From positions 3,940,116 through 4,004,115 of the forward strand of contig OY365814.1 in the NCBI GenBank assembly GCA_959347315.1: a stretch of DNA of 64,000 bases, written 5' to 3'. Positions within the stretch are counted from its first letter, which is position 1, and every line of letters starts with the position of its first letter. Positions 22,165 through 34,679 of this stretch are shown here, piece after piece. The notes under the pieces were generated by a model that saw only the letters and a program-made list of their open reading frames with translations, was not told where the DNA came from and did no database searches. A program made the position numbers and the translations under genes. Source of the DNA: Bimastos eiseni. Its lineage: Eukaryota > Annelida > Clitellata > Crassiclitellata > Lumbricidae.

Positions 22165-24790
22165 GTAGCTATCTTCCACATATAACAAATTCCGATGAAT
22201 TGCATAAATCATTCATCTTATTTGAAACTCGGAAGTGTTTCAGCCAGCTTTTGGAGTCCCCGCTGAGCCTATCCACCTCGCGTAGTGCCCTAGATGGCTC
22301 CTACATGTATGCCAAGGCTTTCACCACTGATGGCATAGCCTCAGTGGGCATTCCCTTGCTCTGTAGTTGCCACCCCTTACCACGGTGAGGTCATGAGTCG
22401 GTCTTCAAGGGGGGCATACATGTACAGAATAATAATTGGCAATAACTTGTTTAAGTAAAAAAAACTTTATTAATTTGCTGGACAAAGATTACAAGATTTA
22501 AATGGTCGAAATACATGTAGCATTGTCTTGTTACAAATATTGATGTTAAAAATCACATCGTGTTAAGATGTACGATCACGAAGTTTGGGTTAAACAGAAG
22601 GTTATGGGGAAGACAGCGAAGATAGGAGAATACATTGTACATAATAATTAGGACTAATTAATGCCTACATTTTGTCTTTAAAGCAGAAGATGATCAACGG
22701 CCTTTGAACACAACGGTAGGTTTCTGAAACTATTTTACTTAACTTATTAAACTGCACAATATCGATTGTGTAAAAAACATTCTCAAAGCTTCCTGCTTTT
22801 GCGTGTTTTTAAGTAGGCCTGCCATAAACAACACAGCAATTAATCAAATTGACTCAGTCTATTGATTTATATAAATGAGCCCCGATGATGGTGAAGACAT
22901 CGGTGGATTTTCTCTTCGAGTAAAAATTAATTGCCAATTAATGATTATTCATTAGATAAATCATGCTGAGAGACTAATGGAGTTCAGCTGCAGCGTACCG
23001 AGTCAAGGAATCAAGTGACCAATAATGCTCTATATTTGTGCCAAGGGTGAACCAGGCATCAATATAAAGCGACTGCTTAAAATGCATTTAATTGAAAGAT
23101 TGCAACTGTTGAATATGCAGCCTGTGCAGCGAATGCGATAGAGGGTCTAGTCGTAATATGCTTGTGTTTCAGGGTCTTTTTAATGGTTATGATAGAGGAA
23201 TTCATCTTCATCTTCACTCTAAACACGTGAAACTATGAAATATGAAACTATTAGTAATTATGCAGTAGGCTTTGTCTTTTACTGATTCTGTGACATGCGA
23301 TTCCAGTCTATATTGCTTTCGATTCAACTTTTTCTTTCCCATGAACAGATTATTGCATCGTTTACACTGATCTATCACCTGTTATACCCCACTGTGCCGC
23401 ATTTGTCTTTGCTTCACTGATAAATATCTTCTCTGTTGTTGCGATATAATTTTAATTGATTCGATTACTTTTCCTCAGATGAGAACTTGTTTCCAAAATA
23501 AATCTCACGAATTACAATTTAAGTGCGACATCAAAATTTCGTAGGAATCAGTTCAATATACGCAAAGTGTCGTCACAGGCTGTGACAACATTTTACGAAA
23601 TGCTGACGACCACTTTAGTCAATACATAACGTGAATTAATATAATTTCTAATACATAATCTCAGTCCACTTCAGATCGTAAGATTGGTATTAAAATATGT
23701 TCACATTTGTCAGTAAAAAGTGAGTTACAGCCGTCGAATCAGCTCTGAACAAATGCATCGGTCAACGGAGTCAGAGATAGCAATAGGTGAAGCCGGTGTA
23801 AAAATCATCAAGTAACCCCGGTTCAAGTAATGTTAAATCGATTTAAGGTTACCTCTCTTCCCCTTCTGATTTAGCGCAAGTGCTGAATTCGTGTGCTTAC
23901 CTCTAGTCATACGTTTATTAAATGAAACTCGAGAGACCTACAATGTACATGAGTGGGAGCTGGGCTAAATATGTGAAAAATATTGCGAAACAAAATAAAT
24001 GTTTATTTTATTGAACCACTAATGCTCTAAATCAAAATACATAGCAGTTTAGGTTACATACAAACCTATTAAACCATAATTATACAGATTCAATCTAACA
24101 ATAGAAAAATGATAGAATAATGACAAGATTTAATATTCTTATTGGACTAAGAATTATCACTTTTGAATTAATAATAAAGTCCGCTATTTTATGTCCACGA
24201 TTAGAGATTTCTGAGTTGCTTGCTCTTATTTTACAGTATACCAATCAGTAGAAATTCTTATAAAGCATTTTTATATTGCTGGATCTACAATATCCAATGT
24301 ATCGGGATAATAACCCACATAGATAGATTATAGTAAGACAAAGTAGGCCTTTGAAATGTACCAAACATTGGTAAGCAATTATTAGATAATAATTAGATAA
24401 TTAGCAGAGAATTACCGAACATGAAACAATCACTATTCGGTAACTTGGCTGTTTATTTTATACAAAAAGCTAGCTTTAAAAACTTAACCAAACATTGGAA
24501 AGTAATTATTCAGAGATAACAAGCTTTACAACAAGTTACATGTAGCCAATTTCTGGATGGTCATTCATCAGAACCTCCAAGAATGAAATAATTGATGGTG
24601 ACTCGACTTTTGAACTTTTTGACAATGAACAGCATTTCCTTCGAGGGATTTAATTTAGTACTAACCGAAATGTTCTCTAATATAAGACTGATGTCTATTA
24701 AAATAATTGTAGGTGTGTTGTCATTTTACATTTTTTCTAAATAACATATTTATTTGTATCAGTAGTGCATGGGGATTTTCATGCCTCACC
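22165..24790. other. No gene seen
   Basis: Long non-coding stretch. 22250-22410 is richer in GC and has an open frame without a known family. The remainder is AT-rich and could be intronic. Confidence 0.5.
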
Positions 24791-24794
24791 ATTA

Positions 24795-24880
24795 CTTTTC
24801 GGGGGGTTAATTGCATGGATTATTTTCCGGGTTAATTGCCCAGAGGTTATTGTCCGGGGACAATTGTCCTAGAACCATCC
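24795..24880. repeat. MULE-like terminal repeat (lone end)
   Basis: Successive words CGGGGGGTTAATTGC, CCGGGTTAATTGCCC and CCGGGGACAATTGTCCTAG form a decaying short-period array, the style of terminal repeat seen in the GCGCCC and GATGTCC elements here. No matching right end was found. Confidence 0.4.
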
Positions 24881-26649
24881 AAATTACATGTAACCATGTA
24901 TAATTTTGTGTTGATTTTAAGACTGGAGAAGTCATATTTGCAACATCTGAAGGTACGTCTATTCTGGACTTTATGTGCGAGAAATTTTTGTGAACTCTTC
25001 CTTTTCTAATCATATCAGAGATTTGTGTGCAATGCAACTGATCTCAATAATTTTTATCGTTTTTTTTGTTAATTGCAAGTCTCATCAATTGCGACAGTTT
25101 GGTATATGGTATTGGCAGACAATCAGAACCTGACCGTCATTGCTCGTCGAGCTTTGGGCTTTAGAGAAAGATGAATAATTAAGTTGACCTGTACTTAATA
25201 ATTCTATGGTGGCGAGTCCATTGGATCTAGTTCGGCAACGAGACCTATATTCAGGACAGATCAGTCAACAAGATTTGAATAGAAGACTGCGATGATAATG
25301 TAGAGGGTAAGAGTTCCCCAATTAATAACTTCAGTCATGTTGTGCAGCATGTAGGCCTATATGTAACAATCATACATTTCGGTTTTACTCACATTATTTT
25401 ATGTAATTAAACCCGCTTATTTAAAATTAAGGAGATCAATTGGCACAGCTGACAACGCAGAATATTGATTTAGCTTTAACCTATTAGCATTGGGAATTAC
25501 AATGCACTTTGCACAATTGCGGACTGTGCTACTGCTAATAATAGAATTGCACAATTGCTAATAACGAGCGAAGCAAGCGAAACAAGACTGGTACGCACGA
25601 CATTATGAATAATACGTTGACCCAATTAATCAAGGATACATTTTCTGCGGCGTTGGATTCCGCCACTCTGCGTACATAGTTACTGTTGGCCTGATTATAC
25701 TGATTATTTGTATAGTCGATAGACCTGAATAATAATAATTATGCTTTATATAATTTTGCGATTTGCAGATCGCACATGGTGTACATTATATAGAGCTTCA
25801 AAAATAGTAAAATTCACGGATCTAAGTAAATGTCGGTTATATACATGTAGGCCAGCTTTAAATAATAAATATATTATTTCTTACACCTTCGTATGTAGGG
25901 TACTGTTTTATTGGCTTTTGTAAGGCCGTTCAGTTCAGTGTTATGATCGAGTATACCTGCCTGACGTGAGGATGAGGTTTAGGCATCGTGAGGGCCGGTT
26001 AGGGTCAGGGTAACCCTCGTCAGTGTCAGTTAGGGTCAAGTTAAGCATCGTTAACGTCGATTAAAGGTAGGGCTAGGGTTAGTGTGGTTTATAGATATAG
26101 GGCTAGGAGCAGGCTTGTGTAGTTCATAGATATAAGGTTAGGGCCAGGGTCATGTAGGTTTTTGGAGGGAAGGCAGGGTGGTATCGTTTGTAGTGCTTAC
26201 AGAATTTCCCACGGAGCAAAAACTCTATACCAATTGTTTGCCGAATCTTTCACCGAAGAGGTTATGCTCTATGCTTATATATAGGGAGGCGGAATATTCC
26301 GCCGAAGAAGCTCCATGCATCAATTAACTGTCACTAATGCATAGGCTTGAAAATCTGAGCATGAAAATCAAACAAAAAGTCGGCAAAAGTATTAGAAACA
26401 CGACATTGGAACAAAGAAGCTCTAGGCCTTAGGGCCTATGCATTTTACAGGCAATAATTATTTGTTAACTTGGCACATTTGCACGTTCTATAGGCCTACA
26501 TTGTTACTGAGATCTATAATTTTCTTTTGTCAATTCAGAAACTATCGTTGATTCTAAACTATTCCGCTGACTACAGGATACGTAATACTTGTCAGACTAA
26601 TAATCTGGTGTTGTATGTTAAGTCATTTCGGTAATTTTTCTTATTACAG
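24881..26649. other. No gene; degenerate GGTTAGGGT-like stretch
   Basis: At 25970-26165 TTAGGGTCAGGG, GTTAGGGTC, GGGCTAGGGTTAG and AAGGTTAGGGCC recur irregularly, a degenerate telomere-like or simple-repeat region. Nothing else is recognised. Confidence 0.5.
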
Positions 26650-26875
26650 AAGAATTTAAATTGCGTGCCGTTCAAGACTTTGACCCGAAACAGATGAGAC
26701 ACAGCGAGAAAATCGAACTTGAAGATGTTTTACACAAGCAAAGACGGGCGTTATTTAAGAATGATCCGTATGAAAACTTATACTTTGGTCTATACTCCAA
26801 AGTGGATCCTAATGCTGAAGCAATTTCGTTTAAAAAAGGAGATCAAATGAAGACCACTACTCCAGGAAACATCTG
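26650..26875 (+). CDS. SH3-A, exon 1: N-terminal flank and first half of an SH3 domain
   Basis: The exon begins after ttattacag (acceptor AG at 26648-26649) and ends at TG|GTAGGG. It encodes a charged helical lead (RHSEKIELEDVLHKQRRALF), then FGLYSKVDPNAEAISFKKGD, the ALYDY/RT-loop/diverging-turn part of an SH3 fold. Phase 1 in, phase 2 out, so it joins the 80-bp exon at 27565 exactly in frame. SH3 domains bind proline-rich ligands; the flank here is not one I recognise. No SH2 or kinase exon was found downstream, so this may be a small adaptor or a truncated gene. Confidence 0.65.
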
Positions 26876-27564
26876 GTAGGGGCCTAACTACCTACACATG
26901 TATCAGACGTAGCAGATTAGTAAAAGTCAAATTCAGTCGGCAATTCCCAATTTATACAAAACACATTCCTGGTTAATTGCTGACTACATGAAAATTGTAA
27001 TTATGGAAATTATGGAAAATTGTAATTGGAAATGTACACGAATTTTTTACATGTAAGTATACGATTCATGTAATGAATAAAAATATCATATTGGAATTTC
27101 TGCCGAAACATCTTTTTTTGATTTTTTCGAAATGAGCAAAAAATGACAGAATATTCAGTGGAAAAAAGCTTTGGATATGTTTTATACGACTCTGTAGTGA
27201 CAACATTTAGTGATGGAAGATTATCCGGACTCTTGTACATGTAAAATGCGTTTAAGCAAACCCATAAGTATGTTTCTGTCTGTACGTGTATATGTGATCG
27301 TTGCGACCCATAATATCATTGATGTGCAAAAAGCCTACGTCTTCTGCTCGGACAGTGTGCCTGGTGAAAGAGAGGCACTGTCCAGTGACTGAATCTATGG
27401 GCAATGACCTAGCTGCTAAACCTCTTGCTTGGTAAAGGTCCATTATGATTGGCAGGTAGGAGACGGCCGGGCCCCTCTGCAATTATCTCCACAGAATCCA
27501 AAAGCGTACGTTGGTCTTAAATAACGAAAACATTATCAATAGCATTTTAAATTGTACTTTGCAG

Positions 27565-27644
27565 TGACAGCGTCGAATGGTGGAAGGTGAGACATTTAGA
27601 CAGCGGGAAGATTGGTTTCATACCAAGAAATCGCGTTGTAATGG
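27565..27644 (+). CDS. SH3-A, exon 2: second half of the SH3 domain
   Basis: 80 bp between ttttgcag and G|GTGAGT. It encodes DSVEWWKVRHLDSGKIGFIP, then RNRVVM: the WW (ligand-binding Trp), the G-x-I/G-F-I-P and the R/S-N-x-V elements that close an SH3. Same length and phase as the exon at 53045-53124. No in-frame stop. Confidence 0.75.
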
Positions 27645-27649
27645 GTGAG

Positions 27650-30320
27650 TGCTAGAAGAGTGCTGCTCTGTATTTGAAACTTGAGCCATTCCTTGGTCAA
27701 GGTTGGGTCAAGGTTGGCTCACTATTTTATGCTTCCACAAATTGTAAGAGTGTCCAAGCAAGGGTTGTGTGTCATCATCTTCATTCATCCAGCTTCCATT
27801 TAAGCATGCTTCGTTTCATATCAATCCTGCTCACAGATGTACACATTCTTTTCATCAATTAATCCAGTTTCTAGTTAAATTTTTGCCGGAGAATAGAATC
27901 TTCGTGCTATCGAACCTTCGGACTATCGAACGCACACCTAAACAAGTGTGACCCGTGGCCGACCGTTTGAAAGTAGTTGATCTGAATGCTGACTTTAAGA
28001 ATGCTGATGTGCTTGAAACCCGTACTTATGCGGTTTCCTAGTGTAATATACAACGTCTAAAATGACTATAATCTGCAGACATCTGTAGTATCGCTATCAT
28101 GATGTTAAAAGTATCAATCGACGACCGTTTCAATTGAAATTCTAGTCAAACTAACAATCCGTCAGAGAAATCAATTATCTAAATCTAACCGACAATAGGG
28201 TGGAGTGAAAAAATAAGAAGTCATACTAGAGATCCAATACCTTGCATCTGGCCCTAGATATACTATATGTAAAATTATACACACTTTGGTCAACATCTTC
28301 GGCTTTCTATGGAACTAAAAAATCCCATTTTTCGCGCCGTCGCTAGTCTCGTGAGCAAAACATCAATTTCAGGCCTTTCTATATCTACCAAAGTCAAAAA
28401 ATTTCATCATTTTTATCTATTTTACCGTCTTTTCTGGAATCATGCTGCGACCACTAACTTAATTTGTTCCTTTGTTCGGCTATGTTCATGTGTGCTTAAT
28501 TCCTTAGAATCAACCAAGGGACGTGATTAAGGGTCCCGATAAATGTATGTCTTCTTTGAAATTCCATTTTGAAATAGGGACTAAGCATAATGTGCGACAA
28601 CCGAGTTTTGCCTTTTAAAATTGAGCTTGCCTTTTCTTGTACCAGATTTGTGTTTATATTCCATGATCATAAAATAAATAAAATAAATAAATTATTTACA
28701 TTATTATTATATAGTTAAAAGCGTACAACGTCCTAATTTGGCAAAAAGATAAGTTAGATAAGTTAACTATGTTTGGATGGCTGGAGTTCGAGTTCGAATT
28801 GATTGTATTTAAGTGAAGTAATATTACATTATTTAAAAGAATAAATCATGAATTTGTATATAAAATTGAGTATTTTATATTTCATAAGTTTATTGTAGGT
28901 CCGGTCCGGGCCCCTTAGACATCGCCGGGCCCCTGGGCAATTGTCCCTTTTGCCCCCTCTCGGCGAATGGAAACAGCCTGATATCGAATTTCGCAATCGC
29001 TTAATATTTAAAAATTTTAATTAGAACGGATAAGGCAAATGCAAGCTGGAAATATTTATGCATCTATCGATGCATCCACAATACCCAGCCTTTAGGTTAC
29101 ATAGGTTACATACGTTACATAGGTTCTTGTCAACTTAAAGCTGGCATCAATCATCACCCCTCTAGAAAACCTAATTTCCTACGTCCACGCCAATAAATGA
29201 CTTACCTCAATAAAATGCGAATGACCAGAAACTATTAGCGATATATAATATAGGCCTTATGTTGTCATGGAAGTTGTGCCATTGTAACTATATGTTTATG
29301 CTACGGGCAGATAACTCATCAACAAAAAGCTAGAACCAATGCCCGATTATTTTCTCTTAGAGTAGCTGCGCCTAGGGAGTATGGAATTTCCTGCCCCATG
29401 ACCTTCAAAGAATTGGGTATTTAGTCCCATATAAAATTTCCCTACCTCGATATTTACTAAACTCCGAAAACTCAAAGTAGGCTAATAAACTCTGACGTAA
29501 TAACTCCTAGTTTGAACATAATTTGATATTTAGTGTATTTCTTCTTCTAGTCATTGATATTAGTTTGACTTTATGAAGAACCTAAGTGATGTCCTTATTC
29601 CTTATCATAATCTTATCTCCATCTGTTGTCTCCCTCCGTTATGCGTGTTTGATTCGTAGTCAAGTTTAGTCAAGATTATCATATTTTACATGATAACAAG
29701 GCCTAGCCTACCTGTTGCATCATCTTCCTCGAATTTATGTTTATATGTATGGTATATATATAGGGCCTACATTTTCATCACATTATTTTCCTTTTAAAAT
29801 TTTTAACCGCCGATCAAATCCTTACAAGATGTAATGCTTATTGGGGTTATTATTATCACTCGGGATATTCTTCTCTTGGGATCTCTATGTTATCCTTCGT
29901 TCATCTGGTATTACTATTGATTTGATGCTTCTAGTATGTTTTCGTGATCGTTTATTGTGTTTAACCTTATTGGATAACATTAAACGTTTAAAACGAATAA
30001 ATATACATTTTATCAAAATCTGTCTCTCGAGTTGGTATAATATTCATGATCTTACTCACCAAATAACGACTCAGCGAGAGAACCATTCGCCACATACATG
30101 TACGTGTATAAACCTCTGATTGAATGCATGCATAATATGTGTTTATGCATTAATTTATAGTACATATTTATAACTATATAATTATATGCTTGCATGCTCT
30201 AGTAGACTTATAGACAGACAGATAAACAGGTGGACACATATTGAGACCCATATTGCTTGCAGCCAACTTTTCTAAATTACTCAAATCGCATTTGTTTAGA
30301 TCTGTTGAGTAGCTACGTTT
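27650..30320. other. No gene recognised
   Basis: Contains AT-rich DNA, an (AAATA)n run near 28675-28690 and a GC-rich patch at 28893-28975 (GGTCCGGGCCCC, CGGGCCCCTGGGCAATTGTC) of the kind that recurs in invertebrate DNA transposons. If SH3-A has later exons they are not visible here. Confidence 0.45.
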
Positions 30321-30439
30321 AGCGTCTTATAAGGCGCTATATAAATAGCCTAATACAATACATACATTGCTAGAGTTATTTACAGAAGACCTGGCATGTA
30401 TAAAATAGCAACAACCATACGTTACACAATAGATGCAAT

Positions 30440-30770
30440 AGATCAAATCAAATCAAACTTAGTGGACTTTACCTGATTTATAGGAATATCATTAATGAGC
30501 AAACTTAGAGTATCCCTAGGACTAAATTTCCCATGTGACTTAAACAAAATGAAATTAGTTTTATCTAGATTGAGAGAGAGTCCATTAGCACAAAACGATA
30601 TAGCAACATCAGCTAACTCCGCATTAACAACCCTTACCAGAGTTTGCCAGGAACTATGCGAATAAAATACATTTGTATCATCGACAAGTAGAATAAAGAA
30701 TATTGTTGCTGAGACAGTAGCCAGATCATTAATATACAGAAGGAATAATAAAGGTCCAAGATGCACACAT
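30440..30770 (-). pseudogene. Non-LTR reverse transcriptase fragment
   Basis: On minus from 30766: HLGPLLFLLYINDL, LVDDTNVFYSH (VDD for YADD), then NAELADVAISFCANGLSLNL-DKTNFILF. This is the RT palm and thumb of a Jockey/CR1-clade element, a different subfamily from the 8.5-kb copy. The frame is otherwise open but truncated at both ends. An unrelated CR1-like 3' terminus on plus (AAGGCGCTATATAAATAG) lies at 30322-30346. Confidence 0.75.
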
Positions 30771-30774
30771 ACAT

Positions 30775-31950
30775 CAATCGATACGATAGCAAAATTTATG
30801 AATTTCTATTTTTTTATCCAAACAGAAAATGATCGACCAGCTTCGAAGACAACGGTAGGATTATTAACAGTTTAACCTGACTATTCTTAAATAAATAATT
30901 ATAACCCTAGTATGAGGTCGAGTGGAAGGTGCAACGATATGACTATTCTTAAATAAATAATTGTAACTCTTGTATGGAGCATTCTAATGAAATCATCAAA
31001 TCAATATTTGATTGAAAGTACAGTTTATGATTTCATTATCTCTATTTGAATTAAATGACTCACGATAGGTGATGTAGAAGTTGGAATTACCAGAAGGAAG
31101 AAGGTGGAGAAAGAGAAAGACGAGATGGAGTTAGAGTATACGAGATAGACTAGAGAGAGGAAGTGGAGAATGATGTCGAGGAAGACGAGGACGTATTTAT
31201 GTGTGAGAAGATGAACAGGAGAGGAGCGGAAAATGAGAGGCATAGTGGAAGGTGCAATGAAATGGTGAGAATAATGGAGGTGCGATGAAATGAAGAGTGT
31301 TGTTAGGGAGGCGAATGAGAGGAATGTGTCAGCTGAAGGATAAGAACAGAGAGTCTTAGGTGGACGTAATAGAGGAGTAGGAGGAGGAGGTGGGAATGTC
31401 ATAGTAGGATATGGAGGATAGGGAAATAGAATGTTGAGGAAGGGTTGTGGTAGGGAAGCGGGATAAAGAGGAAGTGAAAAACGGATAAAAATATGGGTTA
31501 GGGAGAGAAATGGAAAGGGAAGCTACAGGAATGGCAGGATATGGTATTAGGGAAGAAAAGTGTCTATAACTGGCATGGAATGATTGACAGTGTACGTACT
31601 ATATTGGGCAACAAATTTCGCAACTGTTAACCAGAAGCCCCTAGAGCTGCATATTCCTTCAGTTTGGTAAGATTGGCCTATGTAGGGCTACTAAACCATA
31701 AATTTCGACAGTTGTGCGGCACAATATGTAAACCTTTTGATTGTCAAGTTCCTGTCGGTTAATATTAACGGGTTATGTTTTCAATGTTTAGTGACGGCGC
31801 TGGCCTTGAAAATTTGGTACACAATAGCGGCAATACGCATATTCCGTATATGATGTTCATTAAACATTAAAGCTTTGATGACCATTGCAAATGCATTGAA
31901 ACCATTTTTTTCATATTTTTGGGATGTTAAGAACTTAGTAATTTGATTTT
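30775..31950. other. Purine-rich low-complexity region, no gene
   Basis: 31075-31520 is almost all A and G on plus (GGAAGAAGGTGGAGAAAGAG and similar). The minus-strand Ser/Pro/Leu ORF at 31025-31402 is a by-product. The remainder is AT-rich and leads to the FC1 acceptor at 31951. Confidence 0.6.
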
Positions 31951-31953
31951 CAG

Positions 31954-32140
31954 CTGAATAAAATTCCATTGGAGTTGCTGGACGTTATCTTGGCAAACTC
32001 GTTTCTACACTGGTTACTGAATTTTTCATCAATTCAACGAAACGAAGATTTTATCAAAGATTTGGCATCAGTCGACTTCTGTTGGTTTCAACGAATAACA
32101 AGACGAAGGTTTAAGAATAGAATTTGGCGATGGATGCAAC
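31954..32140 (+). CDS. FC1, F-box-like exon
   Basis: 187 bp between ttttcag and C|GTAGGT; enters in phase 0, leaves in phase 1. It encodes LNKIPLELLDVILANSFLHW, then DLASVDFCWFQRITRRRFK and IWRWMQ. The P-LELL-x-x-IL start and the LASVD-x-CWF-x-R-x-x-RRRF-x-x-x-IW end match the first and third helices of an F-box, with a linker about ten residues longer than usual. F-box proteins recruit substrates to SCF ubiquitin ligases. The FC2 and FC3 exons are the same length and phase. No stop. F-box-like is my call from the pattern and needs a profile search. Confidence 0.55.
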
Positions 32141-32862
32141 GTAGGTTATTTTCCTTTTTAATTCTCTAGAGTGAAACAAAGCTAACTTATATCACAATCA
32201 TTTAGTTATATGGAGCAAAACATGTGATAACTACGTTGATGCCGTAAAATTTAGATCAACTGTATTTTTTTCTCAATCAATGATTTTCTAAAACAAAGAT
32301 TTTCAATGCAGCATTTATTATTTAAGTGACATTATGAGCGAGAGAACCAACAACCGAAATACTTTATTCTGGCACTATTTTAATGTGTGCAATGCTTCTG
32401 AAAATGTGCCTATCTAAGCCTACTCTTAAACGACCTCAATTTAAGCGAACTCAACTGAAAAAATATGCGTAAGATTACTGAGCACCGAATGGCTGTCTTT
32501 CACAACCTAGCTCATAGTTACTGCGAGTATATATATTAGACGCTAATGGTGTTATAGTCACCGTGAGGATAATGATGGCAATATCGTTGCTGTGATGATA
32601 ATAATGGTGATGTAGATGCTATGATAATTAATAATGTTGATATTATAGTGAATGTGGGGCTAATGATGAGTGAATATGAGGATAGAGTCGATTACGGATT
32701 GGCGACTGATTTATTTGTGTTGTATTTAGTTAGGCTTCTATAAAATCAGAATCAGCCGACACATGCAGAGGCTTCTCATTCACATTGAAAAGAACGATTT
32801 TGCTACTGAAGGCATAATAATAGGTTTAAATAGCCAATGCAGCCACGTCATTGGTCTTTTAG

Positions 32863-33144
32863 ATTTGCGGATCACAAGGAAATCTGCAATCATTAGGAAA
32901 AACCGAAATTATCTAATAGAAAATATTCATCCGAGCGACGAATTTATTGCTCTGCTGTTGTCTCTAAACTGCATAACTGAGGAGCAAAGTCAATCGATTC
33001 AGAGAAAACATTCACAACAAGATAAGAACGCAAAACTTTTGTTCTTTTTGAGAGACTTCAGCCAAACCAAGTCTTCAAATATCGTAAAATGTCTGCAAAG
33101 AACCAACCAGAAGCCAGTGGCCAGGATAGTAGAAAATGGAGGAG
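32863..33144 (+). CDS. FC1, CARD exon
   Basis: 282 bp between tggtcttttag and G|GTTCAG, phase 1 in and out, so it follows the F-box-like exon in frame. It encodes SAIIRKNRNYLIENIHPSDE, LLLSLNCITEEQSQSIQRK, NAKLLFFLRDFSQT and IVKCLQRTNQKPVARIVENG. This is a full six-helix CARD: an acidic/basic first helix, the L-x-x-L-i-x-E-x-x-x-I core and the F/I-x-x-C-L-x-x-T-x-x-x-V-A-x-I last helix. CARDs pair with other CARDs in apoptotic and inflammatory complexes. Without splicing at 33145 the frame ends at 33153. The TRADD-N-like exon found in FC2 and FC3 is missing; the Polinton begins 300 bp downstream. Confidence 0.8.
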
Positions 33145-33443
33145 GTTCAGAGTAAATCTTTAATCCAATGTCTTTTGACTGATAGGCTTTGTTTTACAAC
33201 TATAATGATATGACCCTAAATCTCTTCCATGGCTAACATTTCCTAATTACTTCAGCCAAGCTTTTTTCAGGATCTCATTGATCCTATTTGTTCAAGTTCT
33301 ATGCCTCCTTCTAGACCCTAGACCCTGTTCATATATCGGCCACTTAAATGACATCCAAAATACAGTCGATGCTTAGGCCTCGTGCAGAATTTGACAACAA
33401 TGACATTAACTGACTTACTTACTTACTGACTGTTATTGGACTC

Positions 33444-33641
33444 TTGTTTAACTATAAAACTTTGGAAAATAGCGACGCTCGTTTAGTATCTACGACGAAC
33501 TCGAAGCATAAACTGATCGCTTCACGACATAATATAAAAAGTATACGTAAAAAATGCGGTTTTGCCGAAACAGTAAAATCGACCGCGACTAGTGACGATT
33601 CCGAACAGGAAAACGTCGATCTCGAAGATATCGTGAAGTGA
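33444..33641 (+). CDS. Small Polinton-side ORF, unrecognised
   Basis: 65 codons, basic at the start and acidic at the end (DSEQENVDLEDIVK). It sits at the left edge of the element and shares its GC-richer composition. No domain seen. Confidence 0.35.
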   Translation: MFNYKTLENSDARLVSTTNSKHKLIASRHNIKSIRKKCGFAETVKSTATSDDSEQENVDLEDIVK

Positions 33642-33806
33642 AGTCGCCAACGGTGAGCGAAACGGGAATAGTTGAAGTATCATCGAAAGAAGAATTGCCC
33701 GATTTAATTACATCGAGCGGAGGCAGTTGCAATGGCAGCGATGACGGGTATTTTAGCCGAATATTGATTAAAGTGCGCTAGGAAGGAAAATGAAACTCTG
33801 AAAACG

Positions 33807-34046
33807 ATGTTGATATGCAGACATTGTCGTTCGCGTGGCGTTGAATCAATGTCTCTGCTATGCGCTCACATCGTGTGCTGCGAAAATTGCGCTGATATTC
33901 TGGACTCGTGTCCTCTGTGTTCGGAGCGTATGTTGGGAACGGTCAGAATTGTGCAATCCGAAGGATTCTTAGGCGCTTTACTGACTCCGGTGCTTTGGCT
34001 TATCGGCTCCCTTCTGATACCGAAACTCATGCCTCAAAATGGATAG
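33807..34046 (+). CDS. RING-finger protein with C-terminal hydrophobic segment (Polinton cargo)
   Basis: 79 codons and intact. CRHC at residues 4-7, LLCAH at 17-21, CENC at 25-28 and CPLC at 36-39 give a C3HC4-type RING of the IAP-like kind. A hydrophobic stretch (GALLTPVLWLIGSLLI, about residues 55-70) could anchor it in a membrane. RING proteins act as ubiquitin E3 ligases; in virus-like elements they are thought to modify host pathways. It is one of the few frames of the element with no stop, but it is short enough for that to be chance. Confidence 0.7.
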   Translation: MLICRHCRSRGVESMSLLCAHIVCCENCADILDSCPLCSERMLGTVRIVQSEGFLGALLTPVLWLIGSLLIPKLMPQNG

Positions 34047-34058
34047 CGTTATGAATTA

Positions 34059-34610
34059 CGAGAAGAAAATGGTTTTGGTGGGACCGCGACGGATTGAAAA
34101 GTATAAGGAAACCATGTTGGATAAGTCTCTGTCAAAGTTGGACGGATGAATGTACGAGATCTTACACAGAAACGTGGCCGAAGACGGACAAGCCAAACAC
34201 TATTCCAACATTCTAAGACTCTACTTGAACATCGATGAGCCCGAAGTCGTTACAAAATGTAACTCCGAAGAGTCCAAAAATGTTGAAGAAGAAATGAAAG
34301 TCGAGCTTTCGCCGCCGTGATTGACCGACATAGAACCTTTGTACTTGACAGCGTTCCGAAAACGTGGAAATCTCAGGTTTCGCGTCTTTTGACTCATATC
34401 AAAAAACAATCCAGAATTCGGATGGATCGAAATAGGAGAACTCGTTTTGAAGAATACGACTATTCCTAAAGCGCACGTCGTCGATTTGGTCAAAGATCTG
34501 AAGAGAAAAAGAACTTTGGCGCGCGTCAACAACGGATGGATACGTCTCGCCGACGCTTTAAAAGATCACAACATCACTCACGAGTTAATCGGGAAGGAAG
34601 ACAGATGAAA
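34059..34610 (+). pseudogene. Conserved Polinton protein upstream of integrase, four in-frame TGA stops
   Basis: One continuous frame is protein-like from MVLVGPRRIEKYK at its start to VNNGWIRLADALKDHNIT near its end. TGA codons fall at 34147, 34318, 34390 and 34606, all in this frame with no shift. I recognise the layout as the uncharacterised protein preceding integrase in many Polintons. Function unknown. All stops being TGA fits decay of CGA codons by CpG deamination. Confidence 0.6.
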
Positions 34611-34679
34611 CTATATTAACGGATCGTCGAACTCTGCCGAGTCAGTAACTCCGATCACCGTACGAAGATCGACCGCGTC

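Noticed and set aside
25970..26165. Interstitial telomere
   Set aside because: TTAGGG-like words are too irregular and mixed with other words; called degenerate simple repeat only.
28309..28530. 73-codon ORF
   Set aside because: No splice signals, domain or paralogue; AT-rich background can give frames of this size.
31025..31402. 125-codon Ser/Pro/Leu-rich minus ORF
   Set aside because: Complement of a purine-only tract; low complexity, no domain.
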